A stretch of DNA of 33,198 bases from Paenibacillus puerhi (GTDB taxonomy: Bacteria > Bacillota > Bacilli > Paenibacillales > NBRC-103111). Location of the stretch: NCBI RefSeq assembly GCF_009846885.1, contig NZ_WUWM01000050.1, positions 1-33,198 of the forward strand, read 5' to 3'. The position numbers and the translations under genes were made by a program. Positions 1 to 7,048 of this stretch are shown one piece after another (position 1 is the stretch's first letter; every line of letters begins with the position of its first letter). The notes beneath the pieces were generated by a model that saw nothing but the letters and a program-made list of their open reading frames with translations, made no database searches and was not told where the DNA came from.

Positions 1-584
1 TTTACACTTTCGTCCACATCGTCAGCGTCGACGTATCCTTTTGTAATTAGTTTTTCGAGCAGATTACGCCCCGATACGCCAAATATATCGGTTGCGACTG
101 TACCAAGTTTCACGTTACTCATTTCCAGGTATTTCTGGATGCGGTTTTTTTCTGCAGTAAGGTTTCCTATACGTTTCTTACGAAGACGGCATAGATCGCG
201 AAGTTCTCGCATGTCTTCGCAAGGCACAAAACTCGGCTCAATTAAACCGACCCGAAGCAACTTCGCAATCCATTCTGCATCACTTACATCCGTTTTCCGA
301 CCGGGGACATTTTTGATGCGATGAGCATTGGCAAGCGTCATGTCAAAGTAGCCTTCCAAGATGTTGTACACCGGTTTCCAGTAGATTCCGGTGCTTTCCA
401 TGGCTACATGGCTTATCGACTTCGCCTCAAGCCACTTTAATAATTCAAACAAGTCTTTGGTCATCGTTCCGAACGTTCGCGTCTCACTTTCCACTCGCCC
501 ATCTTCGCCAGTGATTAATGCGCAAGCTACTATTGTTTCCTGATGAACGTCCATTCCTACACATTGTGGGTACAATACTTCCAT
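1..584 (-). CDS. IS110-family transposase (DEDD recombinase), 3' part outside the window
   Basis: Reading leftwards from the ATG at 584 gives about 194 open residues to the window edge, with no stop. The N-terminus has the GMDVH motif (first catalytic Asp near residue 11), then an AMESTG motif (Glu) and a GRKTDVSDAEWIA motif carrying the later Asp residues. This is the RuvC-like DEDD N-terminal half of IS110 transposases. The C-terminal Tnp_IS116/IS110 domain with its serine would lie to the left. The enzyme catalyses strand exchange of its own element without classical terminal inverted repeats. The gene reads away from the rest of the window, so the element's 5' non-coding end lies inside it. 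The gene is intact as far as visible. Confidence 0.93.
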   Translation of the reverse strand, partial: MEVLYPQCVGMDVHQETIVACALITGEDGRVESETRTFGTMTKDLFELLKWLEAKSISHVAMESTGIYWKPVYNILEGYFDMTLANAHRIKNVPGRKTDVSDAEWIAKLLRVGLIEPSFVPCEDMRELRDLCRLRKKRIGNLTAEKNRIQKYLEMSNVKLGTVATDIFGVSGRNLLEKLITKGYVDADDVDESV

Positions 585-780
585 GTAACCGACTCCGATA
601 CTAAATGATCTCATGGTGAGGATGGGCTCGAGCTTTACTATTTTTCTGTTCGCAGTCACCTGAATGGGCAGTTCAGGGCTAGCAGGGAGTTGTTCACTGA
701 ACCCGTCCTTACAGTTTTCGTAAAGGGGTCAAACCACCATTAATCCTAACGTAGTATTTCACCATGGTGTTACAAGTATG
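585..780 (-). ncRNA. candidate bridge (seek) RNA region of the IS110 element
   Basis: The stretch upstream of the transposase has no ORF but has local dyads. CCTGAA at 659-664 pairs with TTCAGG at 672-677 around a 7-base loop. GTTCACTGAAC at 692-702 and CACCATGGTG at 760-769 are palindromes. In the IS110 subgroup the non-coding end next to the recombinase start is known to encode a bridge RNA that pairs with target and donor DNA. The assignment is by position and structure only; no guide loops were matched to flanking DNA. Confidence 0.35.
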
Positions 781-860
781 GAGCGGTAAACATTACTGTA
801 AACACATGCTGCTCATTTTCATGCTGGAGTTGTGCCTGAAAGGAAAGAAGACATGACTGT

Positions 861-980
861 TTTCGTACAAAACAGCTCATTTTCACCTTAGGCGGGGATA
901 TATGTACGATTTTTCGTATAAACGGACTCTTCGATTCAGCCATACACGCCTCTTATACGATTTTTTCGAACAAAACCGTT
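861..980 (-). repeat. single inverted copy of the ~104-bp intergenic repeat
   Basis: Read on the minus strand, this stretch matches the unit of the tandem array at 16348-16735. It carries TTCGAAAAAATCGTATAA, a GAGGC..GTATGGCTGA..TCGAAG core, a second palindrome TACGAAAAATCGTAC and then CCCCGCCTAAG. The two palindromes and the core occur in the same order and at similar spacing. The plus strand happens to encode a 26-codon frame (ATG at 903) made of the palindromes; I do not regard it as a gene. Confidence 0.8.
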
Positions 981-1269
981 AGCGATTGAGATTGAAGCGG
1001 ATACGAATGTAAGGGACATATTGGACCGTTAGAGCGACAATTTTTGGTTTTCCGAGCGTTTTAGACCGCTAAGCGTACGTCATGTCCGTTAGCCAATCCC
1101 GAGACCCATAGCAGGTATGGGGTACAAGTAACGTAACTTCGGGAACGCTCTACTAGTATACCTCTTAAAGTGAGTATCTGTATCGTTGAGGGAATGGAAT
1201 AGCAAGATAACGAAAGTAATGACGGCTGGACATAGTGCGCCGAGCTGAGGCAGAAAGAGAGAAGGAACA
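981..1269. other. intergenic stretch without a supported gene
   Basis: This completes the 758-base gap between the transposase and the next gene. It contains CCGTTAG at 1026-1032 and again at 1086-1092, next to ACATATTGGA and GTACGTCATGT. These may be parts of another dispersed repeat. No start codon with a ribosome binding site and no credible ORF was found. Confidence 0.4.
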
Positions 1270-1303
1270 AGCCCCGGAATTCAGGCATCCGGGGCTCGCT
1301 TTA
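1270..1303 (-). terminator. hairpin terminator downstream of the 264-aa gene
   Basis: AGCCCCGG (1270-1277) pairs perfectly with CCGGGGCT (1289-1296) around an 11-base loop. It lies 47 bases past the stop of the minus-strand gene. Neither side has a long T run, so termination strength is uncertain. It may work in both directions. Confidence 0.6.
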
Positions 1304-1342
1304 TCAAGCGTTTTATGGAACGATACGGCATGGGGAAGTCGA

Positions 1343-2137
1343 TCACTCTTGAATGGCTTCGGCAGACGTTTTCTTAATCTTCGCCGGATTGTTGATCTTA
1401 TAGGGAACCGGATGCTTGGTCAGCTTCTTGGCGACAAGCTTGCCTTCGAAGGTCAGCTTGTCGCCGATCTCGAGTTCAAGCTTCTTGAGCGTGGCGCTGT
1501 GGCTGGACCACGCTTCGCCCAGTTCCATCACCGGCTCGGTGATCGTCACCGCTTCGTAGATGACCACTTCATCGTCATTGTCCGAGAAGTGATTTGGAAC
1601 GGTGACGAAGGCTTTGACGGTTGCCGTCATCCCGACCTTCTCCTCGGGGAGCTGAAGCTTGGGGGCCTTTTCTTTCTTCGCTCTGCTCTTGGGCTTCTCC
1701 TCCGGCTTCTCTTCCTGCTCCGGCTCTGATGGGGCAGGCGAGGGCCGTTGATCCAGGGTCTCGGGGATGTCCTGAGCCGTAGCTGCCGGAGCGGCAGCGG
1801 AATCTGGCGCATCTGGCGTATCCGATGCCTTCGGAACCGCCTGCTCGTCTGCCTCTGCAGACAGCCTCTGGACAAACCCGGAGGCTTGCATTTCCTTCAG
1901 ATAAGACGGGTGAATGCAGTGGCGCCGCTGATCCTCGAATTCGATAACCGCGGTGATGGAGTCGACCAGGCCGACGACGCTGCAGCTTAGCACGGCCCCG
2001 TTTTTCTTGTACAGGAAGGTTTTCGACTTAACGGCCTTCTCCGTCAACAGCCCCCATTGCTTGCATTGTTCGATAAGCGAAGCCTCGTCCTCTAGGGCCT
2101 GATAGGTGATGGGCTCGATTACAGCCGCAGTTGCCAT
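1343..2137 (-). CDS. conserved-looking protein of unknown function with a Pro/Ala/Glu linker
   Basis: The product has 264 residues. The start ATG at 2137 follows AGAAAGGCGG at a good distance. Three parts are visible. Residues ~1-95 form a globular domain with conserved-looking hydrophobic strands and an HPSYLKEMQ stretch. Residues ~96-160 are a low-complexity Pro/Ala/Glu/Lys linker. Residues ~165-264 form a second beta-rich domain (GMTATVKAFVTVPNHF, then a Lys-rich tail). There is no signal peptide or membrane segment, so it should be cytoplasmic. I do not recognise a catalytic motif. The two-domain, charged-linker form would suit a binding or scaffold protein, but that is a guess. It is monocistronic, separated from the sulfatase by a hairpin. 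Confidence 0.8.
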   Translation of the reverse strand: MATAAVIEPITYQALEDEASLIEQCKQWGLLTEKAVKSKTFLYKKNGAVLSCSVVGLVDSITAVIEFEDQRRHCIHPSYLKEMQASGFVQRLSAEADEQAVPKASDTPDAPDSAAAPAATAQDIPETLDQRPSPAPSEPEQEEKPEEKPKSRAKKEKAPKLQLPEEKVGMTATVKAFVTVPNHFSDNDDEVVIYEAVTITEPVMELGEAWSSHSATLKKLELEIGDKLTFEGKLVAKKLTKHPVPYKINNPAKIKKTSAEAIQE

Positions 2138-2192
2138 AGTTTGCCGCCTTTCTTTTGGGTTGGTTGTACCCCTAATTGTACCAGATTTTTCA

Positions 2193-2230
2193 CCGTTCTG
2201 CTTGGTGAGGCGGCTGCACGAGCAGAACGG
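2193..2230 (-). terminator. perfect 10-bp stem between the sulfatase and the 264-aa gene
   Basis: CCGTTCTGCT (2193-2202) pairs exactly with AGCAGAACGG (2221-2230) around an 18-base loop, just past the sulfatase stop. In the sulfatase reading direction it is followed by TGAAAAATC rather than a T run. It could be a weak terminator or a 3'-end stabilising hairpin. Confidence 0.45.
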
Positions 2231-2242
2231 AGGCGCTTACGA

Positions 2243-3631
2243 TCAAGCAGGATCTAGCCCGCGCGGGTTAGCCTCATACCCCGCATTGCGATAAGCGGGA
2301 TCGGCGTCAGGACCGAAGGCTAGCTCGGCACGCCTTCTACGGAAATGCTCGACCCGCTCGGCATACTCGGGGTCTTCCAGGACATTCAGCGTTTCCTCGG
2401 GGTTCCGCTGCAGATCGAACAGCACCTCGGGCATGTTCTCCCCGTAATACTGATACTTGAGATGATCCTGCTTGATCATCAGGTTGACGCCTCCGAACTG
2501 CGAGATCGTTTCGTTGCTCCAGGAAGCCTGTCCGCCTTCCATCAGCGGTACAAGACTTCGACTGTCCAGTCCCTCCGGCACCGGCACACCGGCCAAGTCG
2601 CACAGGGTGGCGAACAGATCGCAAAGGTTCACGTTCTCCTCTATTAACCGGCCCCGACCGAACGCCTTGGGGTACCGGATGATCAGAGGGACGCGCACGC
2701 TCGCTTCGAAAAACTTCTGCTTCTCCCAGATACCGTGCTCGCCGAGCATTTCCCCGTGATCGCTTGTATACACGATAATCCAGTCGTCCAAGTCCTGACC
2801 GGCATGAACAAGGGCATCCAGCACCTCGCCATAAAGGTCGTCGATCGTCTCCACCATTCCGTAATAAGCGGCCGTAGCCCGGCGAATATCCCGCTCGGTT
2901 GCATCCTTACCCGCCTTGATCTGCCGCTGGGACAGAAAGGGATGATCGAACACGGGCTCATGGAGATAAGGCTCCACCCGGTTCAAATAATACGTAAATT
3001 TCGATTCGCTGGTGAAGTACGGGTAATGGGGCTGAAGCAGGCTTACCTTCAACAGCAGAGGGTGGGTCTGCTCCCGGTCGTAATAGGGATTGCAGAAGTA
3101 ATCCTCGATGAACTGCTTCGCGCCCTGCACCGCATACTCGTCATGGGTGACGCATAATCCCCGCCCGACGCCGGCGCGGGCGATTTCTTTGGCGTCAGAC
3201 CATTTCACGCCGGCGAACGCCTTGCGAGAGGACATAGCCCTCTCTCCGAGATAGAGCGGAGAGATCTGCATGTCTCCGCTGATGCGGGCTGTCCAGCCCT
3301 GCATCTGGTCGGTTCCCATGTGATGCAGCTTGCCGCTGACGGCTGCCTCATAGCCATGCGCGGCGAGCTGCCTCGCGAACGTCATCGAGCCAGGGGGCAG
3401 GTCGTCGCCGTATTTTTCGCAGCCGGCGGTACGGGGCAGCTGACCGGCCATCAAACATTGCCGGGCCGGGATGCAGATAGGGGAGGGCGTGTACGCATTC
3501 GTAAAGACGATGCCATCCTTAGCGAGCTTATCCAGCACAGGGGTACGCACGACGGAATTCCCGGCGAAGCCTGCTACGTCAGGACGATGCTCGTCGCTCA
3601 TCAGAAATAAGATGTTAGGTTGTTTACTCAT
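2243..3631 (-). CDS. Cys-type (formylglycine) sulfatase
   Basis: The product has 462 residues, a normal length for arylsulfatase-family enzymes. The signature CIPAR at residues 53-57 places the formylglycine precursor Cys53 and Arg57 as in the C-x-P/A-x-R motif. Metal ligands are visible at Asp13 (SDEHRPD) and Asp291-His292 (TSDHGEMLGEHG), and the usual Lys/His pair at Lys101 and His103 (GKLHHMG). It should hydrolyse a sulfate (or phosphonate) ester, and needs a maturation enzyme that is not encoded here. No signal peptide is seen, so it is cytoplasmic and would act on an imported substrate. It is divergent from the MFS gene and shares its promoter motif with the MFS and ABC units, which suggests desulfation of an imported glycan or glycoside. 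The substrate cannot be read from sequence. Confidence 0.9.
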   Translation of the reverse strand: MSKQPNILFLMSDEHRPDVAGFAGNSVVRTPVLDKLAKDGIVFTNAYTPSPICIPARQCLMAGQLPRTAGCEKYGDDLPPGSMTFARQLAAHGYEAAVSGKLHHMGTDQMQGWTARISGDMQISPLYLGERAMSSRKAFAGVKWSDAKEIARAGVGRGLCVTHDEYAVQGAKQFIEDYFCNPYYDREQTHPLLLKVSLLQPHYPYFTSESKFTYYLNRVEPYLHEPVFDHPFLSQRQIKAGKDATERDIRRATAAYYGMVETIDDLYGEVLDALVHAGQDLDDWIIVYTSDHGEMLGEHGIWEKQKFFEASVRVPLIIRYPKAFGRGRLIEENVNLCDLFATLCDLAGVPVPEGLDSRSLVPLMEGGQASWSNETISQFGGVNLMIKQDHLKYQYYGENMPEVLFDLQRNPEETLNVLEDPEYAERVEHFRRRRAELAFGPDADPAYRNAGYEANPRGLDPA

Positions 3632-3672
3632 CAGGCGTCCTCCTCTTATACAAAACGATATACGTACTCTTC

Positions 3673-3716
3673 ATGATAGTAGAAGTCAGGCGAAAGTCAC
3701 AGACTACGAATTTTTC
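3673..3716 (-). promoter_or_regulatory. sulfatase promoter with shared regulon motif
   Basis: On the minus strand a T-rich block is followed by GAAAAATTC (3716-3708). Then 29 bases separate it from a -10-like TATCAT (3678-3673). The same arrangement occurs upstream of the MFS gene and of the ABC operon. No good -35 is present, as expected for an activator-dependent promoter. Confidence 0.55.
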
Positions 3717-3749
3717 AAAACGGAAAAAAATTTATCGGCCCCCGGGCAT

Positions 3750-3807
3750 AATTTTTTCTAAAAGGAAAGATTCCTGCATGGCGAGCGTCAGCCGCCCTCT
3801 CTATACT
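3750..3807 (+). promoter_or_regulatory. MFS promoter with shared regulon motif
   Basis: ATTTTTTC is followed by GAAAGATTC (3765-3773) and CTGCAT. Exactly 28 bases separate GAAAGATTC from a -10-like TATACT (3802-3807). The ABC operon promoter has the same GAAAGATTC and the same 28-base distance. Confidence 0.65.
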
Positions 3808-3862
3808 GGGAGCATGACCATCCTCAAATTGCAGTAGGAAATAAAGGCTAGCGGGGTGAAGG

Positions 3863-5104
3863 ATGAACGCGAAGGGGAAATTATGGACCCTGGATTTTGT
3901 GCTTCTGAGCATGTCCAATTTATTTTTGTTTTTAGCCTTCGAAATGCTAATGCCAGCACTTCCCGTTTATTTGGCGGGAATCGGGGGGAATGCTTCCGAG
4001 ATCGGTCTGGTGATGGGCTGCTTTACGATCACCGCGATCTGGATCCGTCCCTTCTCGGGTCATAAAGCCAATCGCTATGGAAAGAAGCTGCTGTTGGTGA
4101 TCGGGGGCATCCTTTGTCTGGCGGCCACAGGTTCCTATTATGCGGCGGCTACGGTGTTCGGAGTATTCGTGATTCGCCTCCTGCACGGCTTCGGATTCGG
4201 CCTCGCGACTACCCTGTACGGAACTATCGCGTCGGATATGATCCCTCCATCCCGGTTAGGAGAGGGGATGGGGTATTTTGGGCTTTCGAACACATTGGCC
4301 ACTTCCATCGGCCCCTTTCTCGGCGTGGTCCTAATGGAACAGGCGGGGTTCCAGACACTTATTGTGTATTCCATCGTTATGTTGGCTGTCGCCTGTCTCT
4401 GCAATCTGATCCTGAGGGTAAAAGTCACGCATCCGCAAGAAGACCGGCCTATAGATATCGGAGAAGCGTCGCCCGCTGCGCTGTCGCCTGCATCTAAGGG
4501 AGATGCCCCAAGATGGATAGAAAGAAGGGCGTTGTTCCCTTCTTTGCTCGGGATGATGGCGGGCTTCGGGTTTGGAGGCATCCTGAGCTTTATCGCTTTG
4601 TATGGCAAGGAATTGGCCGTCTCTAATATCGGTTATTTTTTTCTGGCCGTCTCCGTCTTCGAAGTGCTGGTGCGATTCGGATCGGGCAGGCTATACGACG
4701 CCAAGGGACCGTTATGGGTCATCCTTCCCAGCACCCTTCTAACCTTCCTGGGAACCGTCATCTTGTCTTATGCTTCCTCCATGGCCACCTTACTTGCCGC
4801 CGCCCTGTTTTTTGGTCTCGGCTTCGGGGCTATGTTCCCGGCCCTGCAGGCCTGGGTCATCGACCGGGTCGAGCGGGATCGCCGCGGGAGCGCAACGGCC
4901 ACGTTCTACAATCTGTTCGATGCGGGCATAGCCGGAGGCTCCGTCTTGCTCGGCTTCATCTCCGGATTAACGAGCTATGGAGTCATGTACCGGGTTTCCA
5001 GCTTGTTTTATATCGCGATCCTTATCGTCTGCTTGATCTATGAATACAGGCGGCAGCATAGGGGGAAAAGATTAAAAGCCGCTCACTCCATTCCGAAGGA
5101 GTGA
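3863..5104 (+). CDS. MFS transporter, 12-TM
   Basis: The product has 413 residues with about twelve hydrophobic segments. It begins after a short cytoplasmic N-terminus (the first TM covers LSMSNLFLFLAFEMLMPALP). The TM2-3 loop has the MFS-like basic turn (GHKANRYGKK), and a central cytoplasmic loop falls near residues 190-215. The start ATG at 3863 follows GGGGTG with 5 bases between. It resembles the Bacillus multidrug/sugar efflux-like MFS group; the substrate is unknown. It is divergent from the sulfatase and shares the regulon motif, so it may export a product (for example sulfate-linked or surplus sugar) or import a related compound. The terminator stem starts inside the last codons. 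Confidence 0.9.
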   Translation: MNAKGKLWTLDFVLLSMSNLFLFLAFEMLMPALPVYLAGIGGNASEIGLVMGCFTITAIWIRPFSGHKANRYGKKLLLVIGGILCLAATGSYYAAATVFGVFVIRLLHGFGFGLATTLYGTIASDMIPPSRLGEGMGYFGLSNTLATSIGPFLGVVLMEQAGFQTLIVYSIVMLAVACLCNLILRVKVTHPQEDRPIDIGEASPAALSPASKGDAPRWIERRALFPSLLGMMAGFGFGGILSFIALYGKELAVSNIGYFFLAVSVFEVLVRFGSGRLYDAKGPLWVILPSTLLTFLGTVILSYASSMATLLAAALFFGLGFGAMFPALQAWVIDRVERDRRGSATATFYNLFDAGIAGGSVLLGFISGLTSYGVMYRVSSLFYIAILIVCLIYEYRRQHRGKRLKAAHSIPKE

Positions 5105-5115
5105 GCGGTTTGTTT
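5079..5115 (+). terminator. strong terminator overlapping the end of the MFS gene
   Basis: CCGCTCACTCC (5079-5089) pairs perfectly with GGAGTGAGCGG (5098-5108) and is followed by TTTGTTT. The stop codon (5102-5104) lies within the right arm. Confidence 0.92.
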
Positions 5116-5150
5116 ATGCCGGGAAGTATCCGGCAGCGGCAAGCAAAATA

Positions 5151-5204
5151 TTTTTCGAATAGAAAGATTCGTGCATAGTATGCGCTTTCATCCCTTTCTA
5201 TAAT
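5151..5204 (+). promoter_or_regulatory. ABC operon promoter with shared regulon motif
   Basis: TTTTTC (5151-5156) is followed by GAAAGATTC (5162-5170) and GTGCAT. After 28 bases comes a consensus -10 TATAAT (5199-5204). No recognisable -35 lies 17 bases upstream, so activation from the GAAAGATTC site by an AraC-type regulator is plausible. Confidence 0.7.
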
Positions 5205-5236
5205 AAGGTCATAACCAACAACAAGAGGTGATTATT

Positions 5237-6178
5237 ATGGAACAAGCCTTAAAGGAAAGCGGCGTTGAAGCAGCGGCTTTGACGAAGGTCAAGCTGAGAA
5301 AGCAGTCCTTTTACGATACGCTTGCCGGATATTTCTTTATCGGGCCTATGCTTATCCTGACCGTGGTGCTTACCATTATTCCGATCCTGCTCTCAGGCAT
5401 TATCAGCTTCTCGGACTGGAATTTTATTACGGGGATCGGCAATATCAACTTCATCGGTTGGGATAACTACAAGCAATTGTTCCAGGATGAAAACTTTATC
5501 CGTTCGATGACGAACAATCTTTGGCTGATGATCGTGGTTCCGGTGTCCATGTTTATCGCGTTGATCTTAGCGGTGCTGATCAATAAAGCCACTTACTTCA
5601 AGACATTTTTCAAGGTCGTTTACTTTCTTCCTTTCATCTCGAGCTTTGTCGCCGTAGCCGTGCTCTGGAGGGTGTTGTTTCATCCGAACAGCGGTCCGAT
5701 CAACGGCTTCCTGCGAGCGGTAGGGATCGATAACCCTCCGATGTGGCTGGCCGATCCGAGTGTCGCGCTTGTGTCGGTCATGATCATTATGGCCTGGGCA
5801 TCGCTCGGCTTCGATATGATTATTTTTCTTGCAGGCCTGCAGAGCATACCCAAAGATTTGTATGAAGCGGCAGACATTGACGGAGCCTCGCCCGTCCGGC
5901 AATTTTTCTCGGTCACTCTGCCCATGCTCTCCCCGACAACCTTCTTTCTGTTAATAACCGGTCTCGTCTCTTCGTTCAAGGCGTTCGACCTGATTATGAT
6001 CTTAACGAACGGCGGACCCGCAGGCTCCACCTCCGTTATCGTGTTCTACTTGTACGAGACGGCGTTTATCAATCTGAAGTCCGGTTATGCTTCCACGATG
6101 GGTATTGTCTTGCTGATGTTTATTCTGGCGATAACGATGATTCAATGGATCGGCCAAAAGAAATGGGTTAACTACTAA
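5237..6178 (+). CDS. sugar ABC transporter permease, MalF/UgpA type
   Basis: I chose the ATG at 5237 (MEQALKES) because AAGAGGTG sits 6 bases upstream; a GTG at 5228 lies inside that site. The product has 313 residues and six predicted TM helices after a ~30-residue cytoplasmic lead. The cytoplasmic EAA loop is clear (EAADIDGASPVRQFFSVTLP), the contact site for the ATPase. It forms the membrane channel with the next permease and receives substrate from the lipoprotein at 8908. It is the first gene of a six-gene operon-like run and 12 bases from the next start. There is no ATPase gene in the run. Confidence 0.93.
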   Translation: MEQALKESGVEAAALTKVKLRKQSFYDTLAGYFFIGPMLILTVVLTIIPILLSGIISFSDWNFITGIGNINFIGWDNYKQLFQDENFIRSMTNNLWLMIVVPVSMFIALILAVLINKATYFKTFFKVVYFLPFISSFVAVAVLWRVLFHPNSGPINGFLRAVGIDNPPMWLADPSVALVSVMIIMAWASLGFDMIIFLAGLQSIPKDLYEAADIDGASPVRQFFSVTLPMLSPTTFFLLITGLVSSFKAFDLIMILTNGGPAGSTSVIVFYLYETAFINLKSGYASTMGIVLLMFILAITMIQWIGQKKWVNY

Positions 6179-6190
6179 GGGGTGATCGCT

Positions 6191-7021
6191 ATGAAATCGA
6201 TTCGCTTGGACCGCACACTGATCACATTAGTCATGGGACTAGGGGGAATCTTCTTCATCCTTCCCTTCGTATGGATGCTGTCCGCTTCCTTTAAGCCGGA
6301 GCTGGATGTGCTGACTTATCCGATTCAATGGATCCCCAGAAATTGGAATGCGGCGGAGAATTACCGGGAGGTCTGGTTCGGATCGCATCCCTTTACGCTG
6401 TATTATTGGAACAGCTTGAAGGTTACGATTGTGACGACGGCATTTTCCCTGTTGATATCGTGCATGGCCGCTTACGGCTTCGCCAAAATTACATTCAAGG
6501 GCCGCGATGCCATCTTCCTTGTCGTGCTTGCGACGTTTATGATTCCGCATCAAGCGATTCTCGTCCCGCAATTTATCATGTACCGCTGGATCGGCTTGTT
6601 TGACAGCCATTTCGGATTGGTCCTGCTTGCGGCCTCGGGGGTGCTGGGGACTTTCATGCTCAGACAGTTTTTTATGGGCATCCATAACGATATTATCGAA
6701 TCGGCGCGGATGGACGGGGCGAACCACTGGACCATCTTCTCCCGGATCACGCTGCCGCTCGTTAAGCCCGCGCTGGCGACTTATATGATCTTGCGCTTCA
6801 TCTGGACTTGGAACGATTACCAGAATCCGTTGATCTTCCTTCGCTCCGAGGCTTTGTTCACGCTTCAACTAGGAATGAGGAAGTTCGCGGACGCCAACGG
6901 CGAGTTTTATTCATTGATGATGGCCGGAGCGGTCTCTGCGATCTTGCCTCTGCTGATCATCTTCCTGATCGGTCAGAAGCAAGTCATTGAAGGCGTGGCC
7001 ATGGGCAGTGTCAAAGGATAA
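6191..7021 (+). CDS. sugar ABC transporter permease, MalG/UgpE type
   Basis: The ATG at 6191 follows AAGGGGTG; an upstream GTG at 6182 lies within the ribosome binding site and is unlikely. The product has 276 residues and six TM helices. Its EAA loop reads ESARMDGANHWTIFSRITLP, and the C-terminus has the usual GQKQVIEGVAMGSVKG ending of CarB/MalG-like permeases. It pairs with the preceding permease. It is followed 27 bases later by the GH3 gene, so transport and cleavage are co-expressed. Confidence 0.93.
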   Translation: MKSIRLDRTLITLVMGLGGIFFILPFVWMLSASFKPELDVLTYPIQWIPRNWNAAENYREVWFGSHPFTLYYWNSLKVTIVTTAFSLLISCMAAYGFAKITFKGRDAIFLVVLATFMIPHQAILVPQFIMYRWIGLFDSHFGLVLLAASGVLGTFMLRQFFMGIHNDIIESARMDGANHWTIFSRITLPLVKPALATYMILRFIWTWNDYQNPLIFLRSEALFTLQLGMRKFADANGEFYSLMMAGAVSAILPLLIIFLIGQKQVIEGVAMGSVKG

Positions 7022-7048
7022 TCATGGAGTGAAGGAGAGACGGCAATT

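Larger units (their letters stand above)
1..780 (-). mobile_element. IS110-type insertion sequence, 5' end portion (inner boundary approximate)
   Basis: This comprises the transposase gene plus roughly 200 bases of non-coding sequence upstream of its start. IS110 elements lack obvious inverted repeats, so the right boundary near 780 is only an estimate. It is drawn where the structured upstream region gives way to sequence containing the intergenic repeat copy. Confidence 0.55.

Noticed and set aside
139..324. Plus-strand frame of 61 codons
   Set aside because: It is antisense to the IS110 transposase and has no ribosome binding site.
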